Shown: piece by piece, positions 36,726 to 47,222 of the stretch | How the letters are laid out: each line of letters starts with the position of its first letter | How positions within the stretch are numbered: the first letter of the stretch is position 1 | Source: Enterococcus sp. HY326 | GTDB lineage: Bacteria > Bacillota > Bacilli > Lactobacillales > Enterococcaceae | Direction of reading: 5' to 3' | DNA length: 64,000 nt | NCBI RefSeq assembly: GCF_026157065.1 | Contig: NZ_JANLGQ010000004.1 | Coordinates: 372,001-436,000 of the forward strand | The notes under the pieces: generated by a model | Seen by the model: only the letters and a program-made list of their open reading frames with translations | Told to the model about the DNA's origin: nothing | Databases searched by the model: none | Made by a program: the position numbers and the translations under genes

Positions 36726-37469
36726 ATGAGTAAATTAACCGATCAACTAATGAAACAGCTGCGCTTTGTTGGCTTAGCGAGTAATCAATTTGTCAGTTTA
36801 AAGGAAGAAAATCTCTCCGGACAAAAACGAGTGCTACAGATATTGTCTGAAGAAGATGGTTTAGTTCAAAGCCAGTTAGCCGAGATTTTAGATATTCGTC
36901 CTAGTTCATTAGCAGAAGTCTTAAAGAAAATGGAAACCGCCGGCGATATTTACCGCCAAGAAGATGAGCAGGATAAGCGAATCAAGCGAGTCTATTTATC
37001 TGAGGCGGGTCGCAAAAAAGCAACCGCCGTTACCAATGGACAAAATCGCAGTGAAGCCTTTTTTAAAGGCTTGAACGAAGCGGAGCAATTAGAATTTCAA
37101 GAGCTGTTGGAAAAAATTCCAGAAGGCTGGGAGGAAAAATTTCAACGAGAAGCGCCCCGTTTTATGGACCCACTGGATCGTTTGCAGATGATGCAAAATT
37201 TCCGTCAGCAGTTTGCAGACCAATGGGGACAAGATTGGGACCAACTGAGCCCGGAAGAATTTCGTAAATTACGAAAAAATATGCGTCATGAGATGAAGCA
37301 ACAGGCCTTCCAGCATCGTCGAGAAATGAAAGACTTTGGCCACAACTTCGGTCGTCAATTCCCAGGTAATTTCTGGGGCAACCCAGAGGATTGGCAAGAA
37401 TATTCCGGTTCATTTGATAAGAAGAAACCTGTGGACAAGGATTCCGACGACGAGTGGCAAGATTTTTAA
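36726..37469 (+). CDS. MarR family transcriptional regulator with C-terminal extension
   Basis: Winged-helix regulator of about 247 aa. Residues 1-140 match MarR (QKRVLQILSEEDGLVQSQLAEILDIRPSSLAEVLKKMETAGDIYRQEDEQDKRIKRVYLSEAGR). Typical MarR proteins are near 140-160 aa; here about 100 residues follow, rich in Gln, Trp, Phe, Arg and Asp (QMMQNFRQQFADQWGQDW and HNFGRQFPGNFWGN), ending in an acidic tail. GAAAGAAGGA precedes two consecutive ATG codons at 36726 or three bases earlier in frame. The operator upstream suggests autoregulation and the ABC exporter gene downstream is a likely target. Confidence 0.88.
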   Translation: MSKLTDQLMKQLRFVGLASNQFVSLKEENLSGQKRVLQILSEEDGLVQSQLAEILDIRPSSLAEVLKKMETAGDIYRQEDEQDKRIKRVYLSEAGRKKATAVTNGQNRSEAFFKGLNEAEQLEFQELLEKIPEGWEEKFQREAPRFMDPLDRLQMMQNFRQQFADQWGQDWDQLSPEEFRKLRKNMRHEMKQQAFQHRREMKDFGHNFGRQFPGNFWGNPEDWQEYSGSFDKKKPVDKDSDDEWQDF

Positions 37470-37710
37470 GAATTTGAAGAAAAGCTGTGATGGAATCCTT
37501 GAGAGTATTTTTCGGCTATTGGAGATTAATTTAAGATTCATTAATTATTGAAGGGAATTACTTTGTGTACTAAAAATTAGAAAGTCTTTCAGCCTTTTCA
37601 AAATGAATTTTGGTAGAATCTCTTAATCGAAAAATTAGTTCTAGGCTTTAATGTGCAGTTTCAGGTCAAGCGGCAAAAAAGCAGCTTGATTGACTAGGAG
37701 GATAAGTAAA

Positions 37711-39480
37711 ATGGCAGACAGAGGAATTGTCGTAAAGGAAGAAATGCCAAAGGAAAAAGTCATTAAGATTGGTGATTTTTTAAAATTTATTAACAGTGTC
37801 AACCCACGAAAATCTTTATTTCTACTAGGGATGCTCTTAAGTTTGGTGACTTCCGGTGCCAGTCTAATAGTACCCCAGCTGACAAAAGGTTTGGTCGATA
37901 CCAGTGTCTTAACTAGAATTGATACAAAAATGTTGATGACACTTTTGCTGGCCTTTGTTGCTCAATTAGGCTTTGGGACTTTAGGAGGCTTTTTCCTCCG
38001 TTATGTTGGAGAAGAATCTGTCAAGAAGTTGCGGGAAAATTTGTGGGACCATTTGTTGCGCTTGCCGGTAGGCTATTTTGATGAAAATAAATCCGGTGAG
38101 AGTAGCTCCCGCTTAGTGAATGATACTTCCGTTATCAAAGATTTAGTGACCTCGCAATTTCCTAATTTTATCACCGGTGGCATTCAATTGGTGGGCTCAT
38201 TAATTATTTTAGTCTGGATGGATTGGAAAATGGCGGCTTTAATTTTTACCGCAGTTCCGCTAATCGCCTTAATTATGTTGCCAATTGGCCGGATGATGTC
38301 AAAAATCGGCCGGCAATTACAAGCTGCTACAGCGGAGTTTAATGGCGAGGCCAGTGAAAAATTATCGGAGATTCGTTTAATTAAATCTAGTAATGGTGAA
38401 ACTTATGAAGAACATAGCGGTCGTCGTTTTATCGATAAAATTTTTAAATTAGGGATTAAAGATGCCAAGATAGAAGCCGTTTTGCAACCGATTATGATGA
38501 CTGTGATGTTGGGGCTATTTGTCGGAATTCTTGGTTATGGAGCCGTCAGAGTACAGGCCGGCACATTAACCAGTGGTGAACTGGTGGCATTTTTACTGTA
38601 TCTCTTTAATATTATTGCACCAGCCACCAGCTTTGCCTTATTCTTTTCTCAATTGCAAAAAGCGATGGGAGCCACGCAAAGAATTGAACAAATTTTACAC
38701 ACACCGCTAGAACCAGTCGGTGCTGGTGAAGATTTTGATGTGGTTGGTCAAAAATTGCAAGTCAAAGATTTATCCTTTTCATATGATGCACTGCATCCGG
38801 TTTTAGAAAATATTTCCTTTGAAGCCAAGCCCAATACAGTGGTCGCTTTTGCAGGGCCGAGTGGCGGCGGTAAGTCGACGATTTTTGCTTTATTGGAACG
38901 ATTTTATCAACCTACCAGTGGTACAATCTTAATCGGTGATGAAAATGTGGCGGCCCTTGACTTGACAGATTGGCGCTCGCAAATTGGCTACGTTTCACAA
39001 GACAGTGCGGTTTTTGCTGGCAGTATCCGTGATAATTTACAATATGGTTTGGACAAAGAATTGTCAGAAGAGGAATTATGGCGGGGCCTAGAGCTAGCCT
39101 ATGCCGATCAATTTGTCAAAGATTTTCCTGAGCAATTGGAAACAGAAATCGGTGAACGGGGCGTTAAATTATCCGGTGGTCAAAAACAACGAATTGCCAT
39201 CGCCCGAGCCTTTTTACGAAATCCCAAAATATTGATGTTGGATGAAGCAACTGCCAGCTTAGACTCCCAGTCTGAAGAGAAAGTTCAGCGAGCTTTGGAT
39301 TCCTTGATGGAGGGGCGCACAACTTTAGTAATTGCCCATCGCTTGTCTACCATTGTAGATGCTGACCAAATCTATTTCATTGAAAAAGGGCAAGTCACAG
39401 GACATGGCACTCATACAGAATTAATAGCCAGTCATCCCCTTTATAGCACATACGTACAAGAACAAATTGTTAATGCATAA
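37711..39480 (+). CDS. ABC multidrug exporter, BmrA/LmrA type
   Basis: Half-transporter of 589 aa that would work as a homodimer. The N-terminal membrane domain has six helices (about residues 25-310) and the C-terminal ATPase has Walker A GPSGGGKST near 388, the Q-loop IGYVSQDSAVFAGSIRDNL, signature LSGGQKQR near 490, Walker B ILMLDEATASLDSQSEE and H-loop IAHRLSTI. AGGAGG precedes ATG 37711; the in-frame ATG at 37690 lacks a site. It follows marR after about 240 non-coding bases. Drug export is inferred from family and context. Confidence 0.9.
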   Translation: MADRGIVVKEEMPKEKVIKIGDFLKFINSVNPRKSLFLLGMLLSLVTSGASLIVPQLTKGLVDTSVLTRIDTKMLMTLLLAFVAQLGFGTLGGFFLRYVGEESVKKLRENLWDHLLRLPVGYFDENKSGESSSRLVNDTSVIKDLVTSQFPNFITGGIQLVGSLIILVWMDWKMAALIFTAVPLIALIMLPIGRMMSKIGRQLQAATAEFNGEASEKLSEIRLIKSSNGETYEEHSGRRFIDKIFKLGIKDAKIEAVLQPIMMTVMLGLFVGILGYGAVRVQAGTLTSGELVAFLLYLFNIIAPATSFALFFSQLQKAMGATQRIEQILHTPLEPVGAGEDFDVVGQKLQVKDLSFSYDALHPVLENISFEAKPNTVVAFAGPSGGGKSTIFALLERFYQPTSGTILIGDENVAALDLTDWRSQIGYVSQDSAVFAGSIRDNLQYGLDKELSEEELWRGLELAYADQFVKDFPEQLETEIGERGVKLSGGQKQRIAIARAFLRNPKILMLDEATASLDSQSEEKVQRALDSLMEGRTTLVIAHRLSTIVDADQIYFIEKGQVTGHGTHTELIASHPLYSTYVQEQIVNA

Positions 39481-39631
39481 AAAAGGTTACAACATAAAGT
39501 AAGCCAGAATTTTTCGAAGCAGCCTTGACTGGACTGCTTCGCTCGTAAATTTGCGATAAAGAATTGCTATCCGCAAATTTATAAGCGAAATCGAAAAATT
39601 TTATCAATCTACTTATGTTGTAACCTTTTTT
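39479..39631. terminator. Large branched bidirectional terminator between convergent genes
   Basis: A perfect 19-bp outer stem joins AAAAAAGGTTACAACATAA (39479-39497) and its inverse complement (39613-39631). Inside, AATTTTTCGA (about 39509) pairs with TCGAAAAATT (about 39591), and two further hairpins follow: GAAGCAG/CTGCTTC (39516-39540) and TAAATTTGCG/CGCAAATTTA (about 39546-39581). A runs on the left and T runs on the right give a tail in both directions, which suits its place between two converging genes. It overlaps the last base of the upstream stop and the stop of the minus-strand gene. Confidence 0.8.
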
Positions 39632-40446
39632 TAAAACTTATCTAATGTTGCCATATCTTCAGGGGTGATTTCAAAATCGACTTTGGCGTTGTCGATAATA
39701 TATTTTTCGTGAACTGATTTTGGTAAAGGTAAGATATTTTTTTCCAGTAGGTAACGGATTGCTAACTGAGGAATACTCTTGTCATACTTATCGGCAATGG
39801 CTTGTAATTCAGTATTGCCTAACAAACGGCCAGTGCCAATTGGTGAGTAGCCTTCAACTAAGACATCATTGTCTTGGCAAAAAGCCACCAGTTCATCATC
39901 CGTTCGACCAATGTGATAGATAAATTGATTGGCCATTGGCTTCATCGTGCCGTGGTCAAAAATATTTTGCAAATCATCAATACTAAAATTAGAAACGCCG
40001 ATTGCTTTGACTTTGCCATCTGTGTAAGCTTCTTCTAAAGCCCGCCAAACCTCTAAATTTTCTTTTTTAAAATCATTGTCACCGCTGTCCCGCATCAAAG
40101 ACCAAGGGCGAGGGGCATGAATCAAAATCAAGTCAATATAACCAAGGTCCAATTCCTTCAAAGAATTATCAATGCTTTTCACAGCTTCTTGATAAGTTTT
40201 TAATTCAGCAGGTACTTTAGTAGTGATGTAAACTTCTTCCCGTGGTAAACCAGATTCTCTTACCGCTTTACCGACTGCGTCTTCATTGTGGTAAGCTGCC
40301 GCTGTATCAATGTGGCGATAACCGTTTGCTAGAGCAATTTTTGAAGCTTCATAGGCTTCTGCTACACTGGACTGCCAAGTGCCTAAAGCCAGCTTTGGAA
40401 TTAAGTTTCCATTGGCTAAACGAAAATTTTCTGTTAAGACTGTCAT
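39631..40446 (-). CDS. Aldo/keto reductase
   Basis: NADPH-dependent reductase of carbonyl compounds, 271 aa. Family signatures are GYRHIDTAAAYHNEDAVGKAVRESG near residue 42 with catalytic Asp and Tyr, TTKVP with catalytic Lys near 77, LILIHAPRPW with the catalytic His near 108, GVSNFSIDDL near 150 and the C-terminal PLPKSVHEKYIIDN cofactor loop. AGTAGGGA precedes ATG 40446 on the minus strand, preferred over the ATG further out. Similar to 2,5-diketo-gluconate or glyoxal reductases; the substrate is unknown. Confidence 0.92.
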   Translation of the reverse strand: MTVLTENFRLANGNLIPKLALGTWQSSVAEAYEASKIALANGYRHIDTAAAYHNEDAVGKAVRESGLPREEVYITTKVPAELKTYQEAVKSIDNSLKELDLGYIDLILIHAPRPWSLMRDSGDNDFKKENLEVWRALEEAYTDGKVKAIGVSNFSIDDLQNIFDHGTMKPMANQFIYHIGRTDDELVAFCQDNDVLVEGYSPIGTGRLLGNTELQAIADKYDKSIPQLAIRYLLEKNILPLPKSVHEKYIIDNAKVDFEITPEDMATLDKF

Positions 40447-40526
40447 ATAAATCCCTACTTTCAATTTTAGTTACAATTTAAGTATAAAACTTAGAGTGGG
40501 CTATAAGTCAATTGTTTTGATTGGAT

Positions 40527-41690
40527 TTAATCATCTAATAAGAACCGCTCAAAGACATCATTCCCCAAAAACAAGCCTTCCTCTGTTAGAGCCAGATAAT
40601 CCTCTCGTTGCATTAATAAATTTTCTTGAATTAATTCTTCAATCACCAGTCCATAAACTGAATCCAGTGACACTTGAAATTTTTCAGCGAAATGCGCTGG
40701 TGAAATGCCTTGGCGTTTTCGCAATCCTAAAAACATTTCTTCTTCCATCTGGTTAGTGCGACTCAACTTTTCTTCTTCACGAATCGGTAGCTGATTGTCT
40801 CGTAAAGGCGCTAAATAGTGCTGAATCGGGCCGTGATTTTTATAGCGGATATTGCCGAGATAACCACTGGCACCTGCTCCCAGACCGAAATAATGTTCGT
40901 TGTTCCAATAAACTAAGTTATGCTGGCTTTCCTTGCCGGGAATTGCAAAATTACTAACTTCGTATTGTTGCCGATTGCCACTTGCCATCAGTTCAATCGT
41001 CTCGGCAAACATTTGACTTTCAATATCTTGATCTGGCAATTCCAGCCGACCTTGCCGTACCCAATTCATAAACATGGTTTTATTTTCTAAAATTAAGGAA
41101 TACAAGGAGTAATGGGGCAAATCCAATTCAATTGCCCGCTTTAAGGTATCACGAAAGCTTTCCAAGGTTTGTCCCGGCAGCGCATAAATCAAATCGATGC
41201 TAACATTTTCAAAATTTTCCTTTTCTAAAAAGGCCATCGTTTCATAGACATCAGCAGCGGTGTGTTTGCGACCAATTTTTTTCAGTAATTTATCATCAAA
41301 GGTTTGTACGCCCATCGATAAACGGTTGACGCCGTAATTTTTCATCACCTGTAATTTTTCTTGAGTTAAATCACCCGGATTAGCTTCAACAGTAAATTCA
41401 TTTTGATCATTGAAGGGCAGCAGCTCTCGCACACCGGATAACAAGCGATCCAATTGTTTTGCTGAGAGGGAAGTAGGCGTTCCGCCACCAATATAGAGAG
41501 TAGCCATTTCTTCAACAGGGAAGCGCGCTTTCGTCAATTGAATTTCTTTTAGTAATGCTTCAATATATTCATCAACTGGCTGGCCCTCTAGAAAAACTTT
41601 ATTAAAGTCACAGTAATAGCAAATATGCTCGCAAAAAGGAATATGTAAATAGGCCGAGACCGGTTGTAAAATTTTTTTTGTTTCCATCAT
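40527..41690 (-). CDS. hemW: Radical SAM heme chaperone HemW (HemN-like)
   Basis: Radical SAM protein of 387 aa with HIPFCEHICYYCDF near residue 16: the CxxxCxxC binds a 4Fe-4S cluster, and the extra cysteine typical of coproporphyrinogen oxidase HemN is absent in the position expected for true HemN, so HemW is the better call. YIGGGTPTSLS near 67 and EANPGDLT near 118 are SAM-binding motifs; a HemN C-terminal domain follows. HemW inserts heme into target proteins. GAGGAG precedes two adjacent ATG codons at 41690 and 41687. In Firmicutes it commonly lies next to hrcA, here divergent. Confidence 0.9.
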   Translation of the reverse strand: MMETKKILQPVSAYLHIPFCEHICYYCDFNKVFLEGQPVDEYIEALLKEIQLTKARFPVEEMATLYIGGGTPTSLSAKQLDRLLSGVRELLPFNDQNEFTVEANPGDLTQEKLQVMKNYGVNRLSMGVQTFDDKLLKKIGRKHTAADVYETMAFLEKENFENVSIDLIYALPGQTLESFRDTLKRAIELDLPHYSLYSLILENKTMFMNWVRQGRLELPDQDIESQMFAETIELMASGNRQQYEVSNFAIPGKESQHNLVYWNNEHYFGLGAGASGYLGNIRYKNHGPIQHYLAPLRDNQLPIREEEKLSRTNQMEEEMFLGLRKRQGISPAHFAEKFQVSLDSVYGLVIEELIQENLLMQREDYLALTEEGLFLGNDVFERFLLDD

Positions 41691-41795
41691 TTGGACTCCT
41701 CGTGGTTCAATTTCTTTGTAAATAGTATCATACTTTATTTAGACTTAATATAGAAGAAACTTTTCCAATGATAGAAATGTTCTGAAAAAAAGCAA

Positions 41796-41822
41796 TTAGC
41801 ACTCGGATAAAACAAGTGCTAA
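41796..41822 (+). promoter_or_regulatory. CIRCE operator, upstream copy
   Basis: TTAGCACTC, nine bases, AAGTGCTAA; the consensus right half is GAGTGCTAA, so there is one mismatch. It lies upstream of the hrcA -35 and between the divergent hemW and hrcA genes. Confidence 0.9.
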
Positions 41823-41839
41823 TTTTTGCATCGTTTTCC

Positions 41840-41867
41840 TTGACTTCTCTGGAGAATATGGTATATT
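41840..41867 (+). promoter_or_regulatory. Promoter of hrcA-grpE-dnaK
   Basis: TTGACT (41840-41845), a 16-base spacer and TATATT (41862-41867). It is bracketed by the two CIRCE operators. Confidence 0.75.
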
Positions 41868-41877
41868 AATACTTGTG

Positions 41878-41904
41878 TTAGCACTTGATAGTGAAGAGTG
41901 CTAA
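41878..41904 (+). promoter_or_regulatory. CIRCE operator, downstream copy
   Basis: TTAGCACTT, nine bases, GAGTGCTAA, one mismatch to consensus in the left half. It covers the predicted transcription start, where HrcA binding would block initiation. Confidence 0.92.
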
Positions 41905-41927
41905 AACAAATGATGAAGGTGATTGAG

Positions 41928-42962
41928 ATGTTAACAGACAGACAAAAAAATATCTTACGGCTCATCATTCAGAATTATACCGAAACTGGATTACCCGTCG
42001 GCTCGAAAAAGTTGATGGAGGAGGGCATCTCAGCCAGTTCTGCAACAATTCGCAATGATATGAAGGCATTGGAAGAGCATGGGTTATTACAAAAGACCCA
42101 TTCATCTTCAGGAAGAATTCCTTCCTTAGCCGGCTATCGTTATTATGTGGATTATTTGTTGGAACCAACTCAAATTGCCAACAATGATGTCTTGAAAATT
42201 CGTCAATCCTTTAAAAAGGAATTTCACGAAATCAATGAAATCATTGAAGGTTCTGCTGATGTTTTAGCCCAATTGACCAGCTATACGGCATTTTCTTTAG
42301 GTCCTGAAGTCAAGGAAAGGAAATTGACCGGTTTTCGGATTGTCCCTTTAAATGATCGCCAAGTCATTGCTTTGATTGTGACGGACAAAGGCAATGTCGA
42401 AAACCAAATTTTCAAAATTCCTGAAGGAGTTACCGGTGAGGATTTAGAAAAAATTGTTCGAATTATCAATGATAAATTAGTCGGCGAGCCTTTGTTGACG
42501 GTTTACCATCGGTTGCGGACAGAAATTCCGATGATTCTTCACAAGTATTTCCAAACAACGGATGGATTGGTCAGCTTATTTAATAGTATGCTGGGTCAAG
42601 CCTTTGAAGAAAAAGTTTACGTGAGCGGTCGGATGAATTTGTTGGATTTTAATCCTAGTCAAAATTTGACAGAATTTAAATCAGCCTATTCATTTATGAA
42701 GGATTCGGATGAATTGAGTCAGCTTTTTGTACCAGCAGAGGGCGGGATTTCAATAAAAATTGGTTCTGAAATCGGAAATAATTTATTAGACAATCTAAGT
42801 CTGATTCAAGCGACCTATGATATTCAAGGTCACGGTCGGGGCATGATTGCATTATTAGGACCGACGAGCATGCCTTATTCGAAAATGTTCGGCTTAGTGG
42901 ATGTCTTCCGCCAAGAACTTGCCGATCGTTTGGAGGATTACTACCGGGAATTAGACGGTTAA
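41928..42962 (+). CDS. hrcA: Heat-inducible transcription repressor HrcA
   Basis: Repressor of class I heat-shock genes; binds CIRCE and needs GroEL for activity. The 344-aa protein begins MLTDRQKNILRLIIQNYTETGLPVGSKKL (winged helix), continues with SSATIRNDMKALEEHGLLQKTHSSSGRIPSLAGYRYYV, and has the C-terminal dimer domain ending in MPYSKMFGLVDVFRQELADRLEDYY. GAAGGTGA before ATG 41928 sets the start; the open frame extends to 41898 inside the CIRCE. grpE follows after a few bases. Confidence 0.96.
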   Translation: MLTDRQKNILRLIIQNYTETGLPVGSKKLMEEGISASSATIRNDMKALEEHGLLQKTHSSSGRIPSLAGYRYYVDYLLEPTQIANNDVLKIRQSFKKEFHEINEIIEGSADVLAQLTSYTAFSLGPEVKERKLTGFRIVPLNDRQVIALIVTDKGNVENQIFKIPEGVTGEDLEKIVRIINDKLVGEPLLTVYHRLRTEIPMILHKYFQTTDGLVSLFNSMLGQAFEEKVYVSGRMNLLDFNPSQNLTEFKSAYSFMKDSDELSQLFVPAEGGISIKIGSEIGNNLLDNLSLIQATYDIQGHGRGMIALLGPTSMPYSKMFGLVDVFRQELADRLEDYYRELDG

Positions 42963-42989
42963 CCAATGAATAGAAGGGAAGTTTATACG

Positions 42990-43532
42990 ATGGCAGAAAA
43001 AGACGAAGAATTAAAAGAGCAACCTGAAAATCTTGAAGAAGCGGATGCCAATCAAGAATTAGTCGAAGAAGTCGAAGTTTTGACAGAGCTGGAAAAATTA
43101 AATGCTGATCTTTCTGATATGGAGGATAAGTTTTTAAGAGCTCGGGCGGAAATCGCCAATATCACCAACCGCAATCGCAGCGAAAGAGAAACGATGCAAA
43201 AATATCGTTCCCAAGACTTAGCAAAAAAAGTCTTGCCATCTCTAGATAATTTAGAGCGGGCTTTAGCAATTGAAGTGGATGATGAACAGGGTGCCAGTTT
43301 GAAAAAAGGCATTATGATGGTTTTGGAAAGTTTGCAAGTTGCGTTGAAGGAAGAAGGCATCGAAGAAATTTCTGCAATGGGAGAAACCTTTGATCCTAAT
43401 CTACATCAAGCTGTTCAAACGATTCCAGCCAATGATGACGCTCCTAGTGAAACGGTTGTTGAAGTTTTGCAAAAGGGCTATAAATTACATGACCGCGTGT
43501 TAAGACCAGCGATGGTTATCGTGGCTCAATAA
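42990..43532 (+). CDS. grpE: Nucleotide exchange factor GrpE
   Basis: Co-chaperone that releases ADP from DnaK. The 180-aa protein has an acidic N-terminal tail (about residues 1-40), a long coiled coil ([29 protein letters not shown]) and the C-terminal beta domain with [29 protein letters not shown] at 42971-42978 fits ATG 42990 better than the ATG at 42966. It sits between hrcA and dnaK. Confidence 0.95.
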   Translation: MAEKDEELKEQPENLEEADANQELVEEVEVLTELEKLNADLSDMEDKFLRARAEIANITNRNRSERETMQKYRSQDLAKKVLPSLDNLERALAIEVDDEQGASLKKGIMMVLESLQVALKEEGIEEISAMGETFDPNLHQAVQTIPANDDAPSETVVEVLQKGYKLHDRVLRPAMVIVAQ

Positions 43533-43559
43533 AAAAGCTATTCTAAAAATAAAAGATAA

Positions 43560-45416
<1,857 letters not shown>

Positions 45417-45450
45417 TGTTTAACCAGCAGCTAGTCTGCTAAGTTGTTTG

Positions 45451-45479
45451 AAAAGCCAAAGCTTCTGCTTTGGCTTTTT
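45451..45479 (+). terminator. Terminator of hrcA-grpE-dnaK
   Basis: AAAAGCCAAAGC (45451-45462) pairs with GCTTTGGCTTTTT (45467-45479) around a four-base loop. Confidence 0.92.
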
Positions 45480-45557
45480 GATTGGTATTCGTCTGCTTAA
45501 GAGCCACCAATATTTTTAGGAGAATGCAGTGAAACTGTTCAGATTCTCTAATAAATA

Positions 45558-45566
45558 TGGTATGAT
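45558..45566 (+). promoter_or_regulatory. Extended -10 promoter of dnaJ
   Basis: TGG-TATGAT with a weak TTCAGA 17 bases upstream (45538-45543). It lies after the dnaK terminator. There is no CIRCE near it. Confidence 0.55.
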
Positions 45567-45623
45567 AATTTGGATTCGTAAGACGGATTTAATTGAAACA
45601 ATTAGGAAAAATAATGAGTGAAG

Positions 45624-45654
45624 CGTAAATCGAGGATTTGTAAGCAGATTTACG
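45624..45654 (+). promoter_or_regulatory. Leader hairpin next to the dnaJ ribosome binding site
   Basis: CGTAAATC (45624-45631) pairs with GATTTACG (45647-45654). The sequence TCAAGGAGG, containing the ribosome binding site, starts at the next base. A role in translation control is possible but not shown. Confidence 0.4.
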
Positions 45655-45669
45655 TCAAGGAGGAAGCCG

Positions 45670-46857
45670 ATGGCAACGAAAAGAGATTATTATGAAGTGC
45701 TCGGACTGACCAAAGGGGCAACAGATGATGAGATCAAAAAAGCCTACCGAAAACTTTCTAAACAATACCATCCCGACATTAATAAAGAAGCGGATGCCGA
45801 AGACAAGTTTAAAGAAATTTCTGAAGCCTATGAAATTTTAAGCGATCCTCAGAAAAAAGCAGCCTACGATCAATACGGTCACGCAGGAACTGATCCAAAT
45901 TATGGTGGCGGCGCTGGCGGTTTTGGTGGCTTTGGCGGTTTCGGTGGCGGTGGCGGCAGCTACAGCAGTGGCGGCTTCGGCGGTTTTGAAGATATTTTTG
46001 ATTCTTTCTTTGGCGGCGGTGGTCGCAGCGTTGATCCCAATGCCCCAAGACAAGGAGCGGATTTACAATACACGGTTGATTTAGCTTTTGAAGATGCGAT
46101 TTTTGGGACTGAAAAAGAAATCAAATACAATCGTGAAGAAGTGTGTCACACCTGTAACGGAAATGGTGCTAAGCCAGGTACGCAGCCTGTGACTTGTCAT
46201 AAGTGTCATGGTTCAGGTTCAATTAATGTTGAACGCCAAACACCACTAGGCCGGGTCATGAGTCGTCAAACCTGTGATGTCTGCCATGGAACTGGTAAAG
46301 AAATTAAAGAACCATGTCCAACTTGTCATGGTTCTGGTCATGAAAAACAAGCCCATTCTGTTAAAGTGAACGTACCTGCCGGTGTAGAAGATGGACAACA
46401 AATGCGTCTGCAAAACCAAGGGGAAGCCGGTACCAATGGCGGACCTTATGGCGATTTATATGTGGTCTTCCGTGTCGAAGAAAGTGATATTTTTGATCGG
46501 GACGGCGGCGAAATTTTCTATGATTTGCCTTTGAGCTTTGTTCAGGCAGCTCTAGGAGATGAAGTCCAAGTACCGACAGTTCACGGAGATGTGAAAATGA
46601 AAATTCCCGCCGGCACTCAAACTGGCAAGGAATTTCGTTTAAGAGGCAAAGGAGCACCGAGATTACGGGGCAATGCCAACGGTGATCAACATGTGACAGT
46701 ACGGATTATTACGCCGAAAAATTTAAACGACAAGCAAAAAGAAGCGTTACGAGCATTTGCAGATGCTGGTGGCGATTCCCAAGTCAGCGAACAGCAAGAA
46801 GAGGGCTTCTTCGACAAAATGAAGGACGCTTTTGGCGGCGGCAAAAAGAAAAAATAA
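45670..46857 (+). CDS. dnaJ: Co-chaperone DnaJ (Hsp40)
   Basis: Stimulates DnaK ATPase and binds unfolded protein. The 395-aa protein has a J domain with the QYHPDINKE motif near residue 36, a Gly/Phe/Ser-rich segment about 75-120, and four zinc-binding repeats: [24 protein letters not shown] and CPTCHGSG (about 155-220), then two C-terminal beta domains. AAGGAGG precedes ATG 45670. Together with GrpE and DnaK it completes the Hsp70 system. Confidence 0.97.
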   Translation: MATKRDYYEVLGLTKGATDDEIKKAYRKLSKQYHPDINKEADAEDKFKEISEAYEILSDPQKKAAYDQYGHAGTDPNYGGGAGGFGGFGGFGGGGGSYSSGGFGGFEDIFDSFFGGGGRSVDPNAPRQGADLQYTVDLAFEDAIFGTEKEIKYNREEVCHTCNGNGAKPGTQPVTCHKCHGSGSINVERQTPLGRVMSRQTCDVCHGTGKEIKEPCPTCHGSGHEKQAHSVKVNVPAGVEDGQQMRLQNQGEAGTNGGPYGDLYVVFRVEESDIFDRDGGEIFYDLPLSFVQAALGDEVQVPTVHGDVKMKIPAGTQTGKEFRLRGKGAPRLRGNANGDQHVTVRIITPKNLNDKQKEALRAFADAGGDSQVSEQQEEGFFDKMKDAFGGGKKKK

Positions 46858-47042
46858 TTTTTGTTAAGAATTTCCTGGATAAGCTCAAAGAAGTTTTGCT
46901 AGTGAAGAAGCTTAAAATTTTTTTCTCTAGATAAAATGTCTTTTGACTTGCAGCAATAATAATTAAACTGGCGGCACAGCAGCTTTTGAAGTAACTCCTT
47001 CAAAAATTCTGTGGTTGAAAAAAAGTTGACAGGCTGCATCAG

Positions 47043-47071
47043 TTGCTTTTGGCCACTAACTTCGTTATGAT
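47043..47071 (+). promoter_or_regulatory. Promoter of the riboswitch-P-type ATPase transcript
   Basis: TTGCTT (47043-47048), a 17-base spacer and TATGAT (47066-47071). Transcription near 47078 would include the whole riboswitch. The 180 bases between dnaJ and this promoter contain a small TTTTGAAG/CTTCAAAA hairpin (about 46985-47006) and no gene. Confidence 0.65.
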
Positions 47072-47084
47072 AACGAATATAGAA

Positions 47085-47178
47085 ATACGTCCTTAGGGGA
47101 GTAATCGGTGGTCGCTAGTGGCCGCGGTAATATCAACAGTTAGTCAAAATTTTTTGGCTGGTATTAACCTGAAACGAT
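47085..47178 (+). promoter_or_regulatory. Probable yybP-ykoY manganese riboswitch
   Basis: The core GGGGAGTA at 47096-47103 is the most conserved element of the yybP-ykoY (Mn2+) riboswitch. A closing stem can form between CGTCCTTAGG (47088-47097 region) and CCTGAAACG (47168-47176), enclosing GGTGGTCGC/GTGGCC and GTCAAAAT/GGCTGG arms. It is followed by a terminator and a P-type ATPase gene, the classical arrangement, e.g. Lactococcus yoaB. In this class Mn2+ binding turns expression on. The arms are my reading by eye. Confidence 0.75.
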
Positions 47179-47222
47179 GAGACTTAAGATAAACCTATTT
47201 GGTTTGTCTTAAGTCTCTTTTT
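47179..47222 (+). terminator. Riboswitch expression-platform terminator
   Basis: GAGACTTAAGATAAACC (47179-47195) pairs with GGTTTGTCTTAAGTCTC (47201-47217), with one G-T pair. TTTTT follows at 47218-47222. It lies between the aptamer and the ATPase gene and would stop transcription when manganese is low. Confidence 0.85.

Noticed and set aside
39479-39631. Miniature inverted-repeat transposon
   Set aside because: There is only one copy in the window, no clear target duplication, and the position between converging stop codons fits a terminator. Kept as an open alternative only.
40527-41690. Coproporphyrinogen dehydrogenase HemN
   Set aside because: The radical SAM motif has the HemW-type CxxxCxxC without the extra HemN cysteine, and the location beside hrcA is that of HemW.
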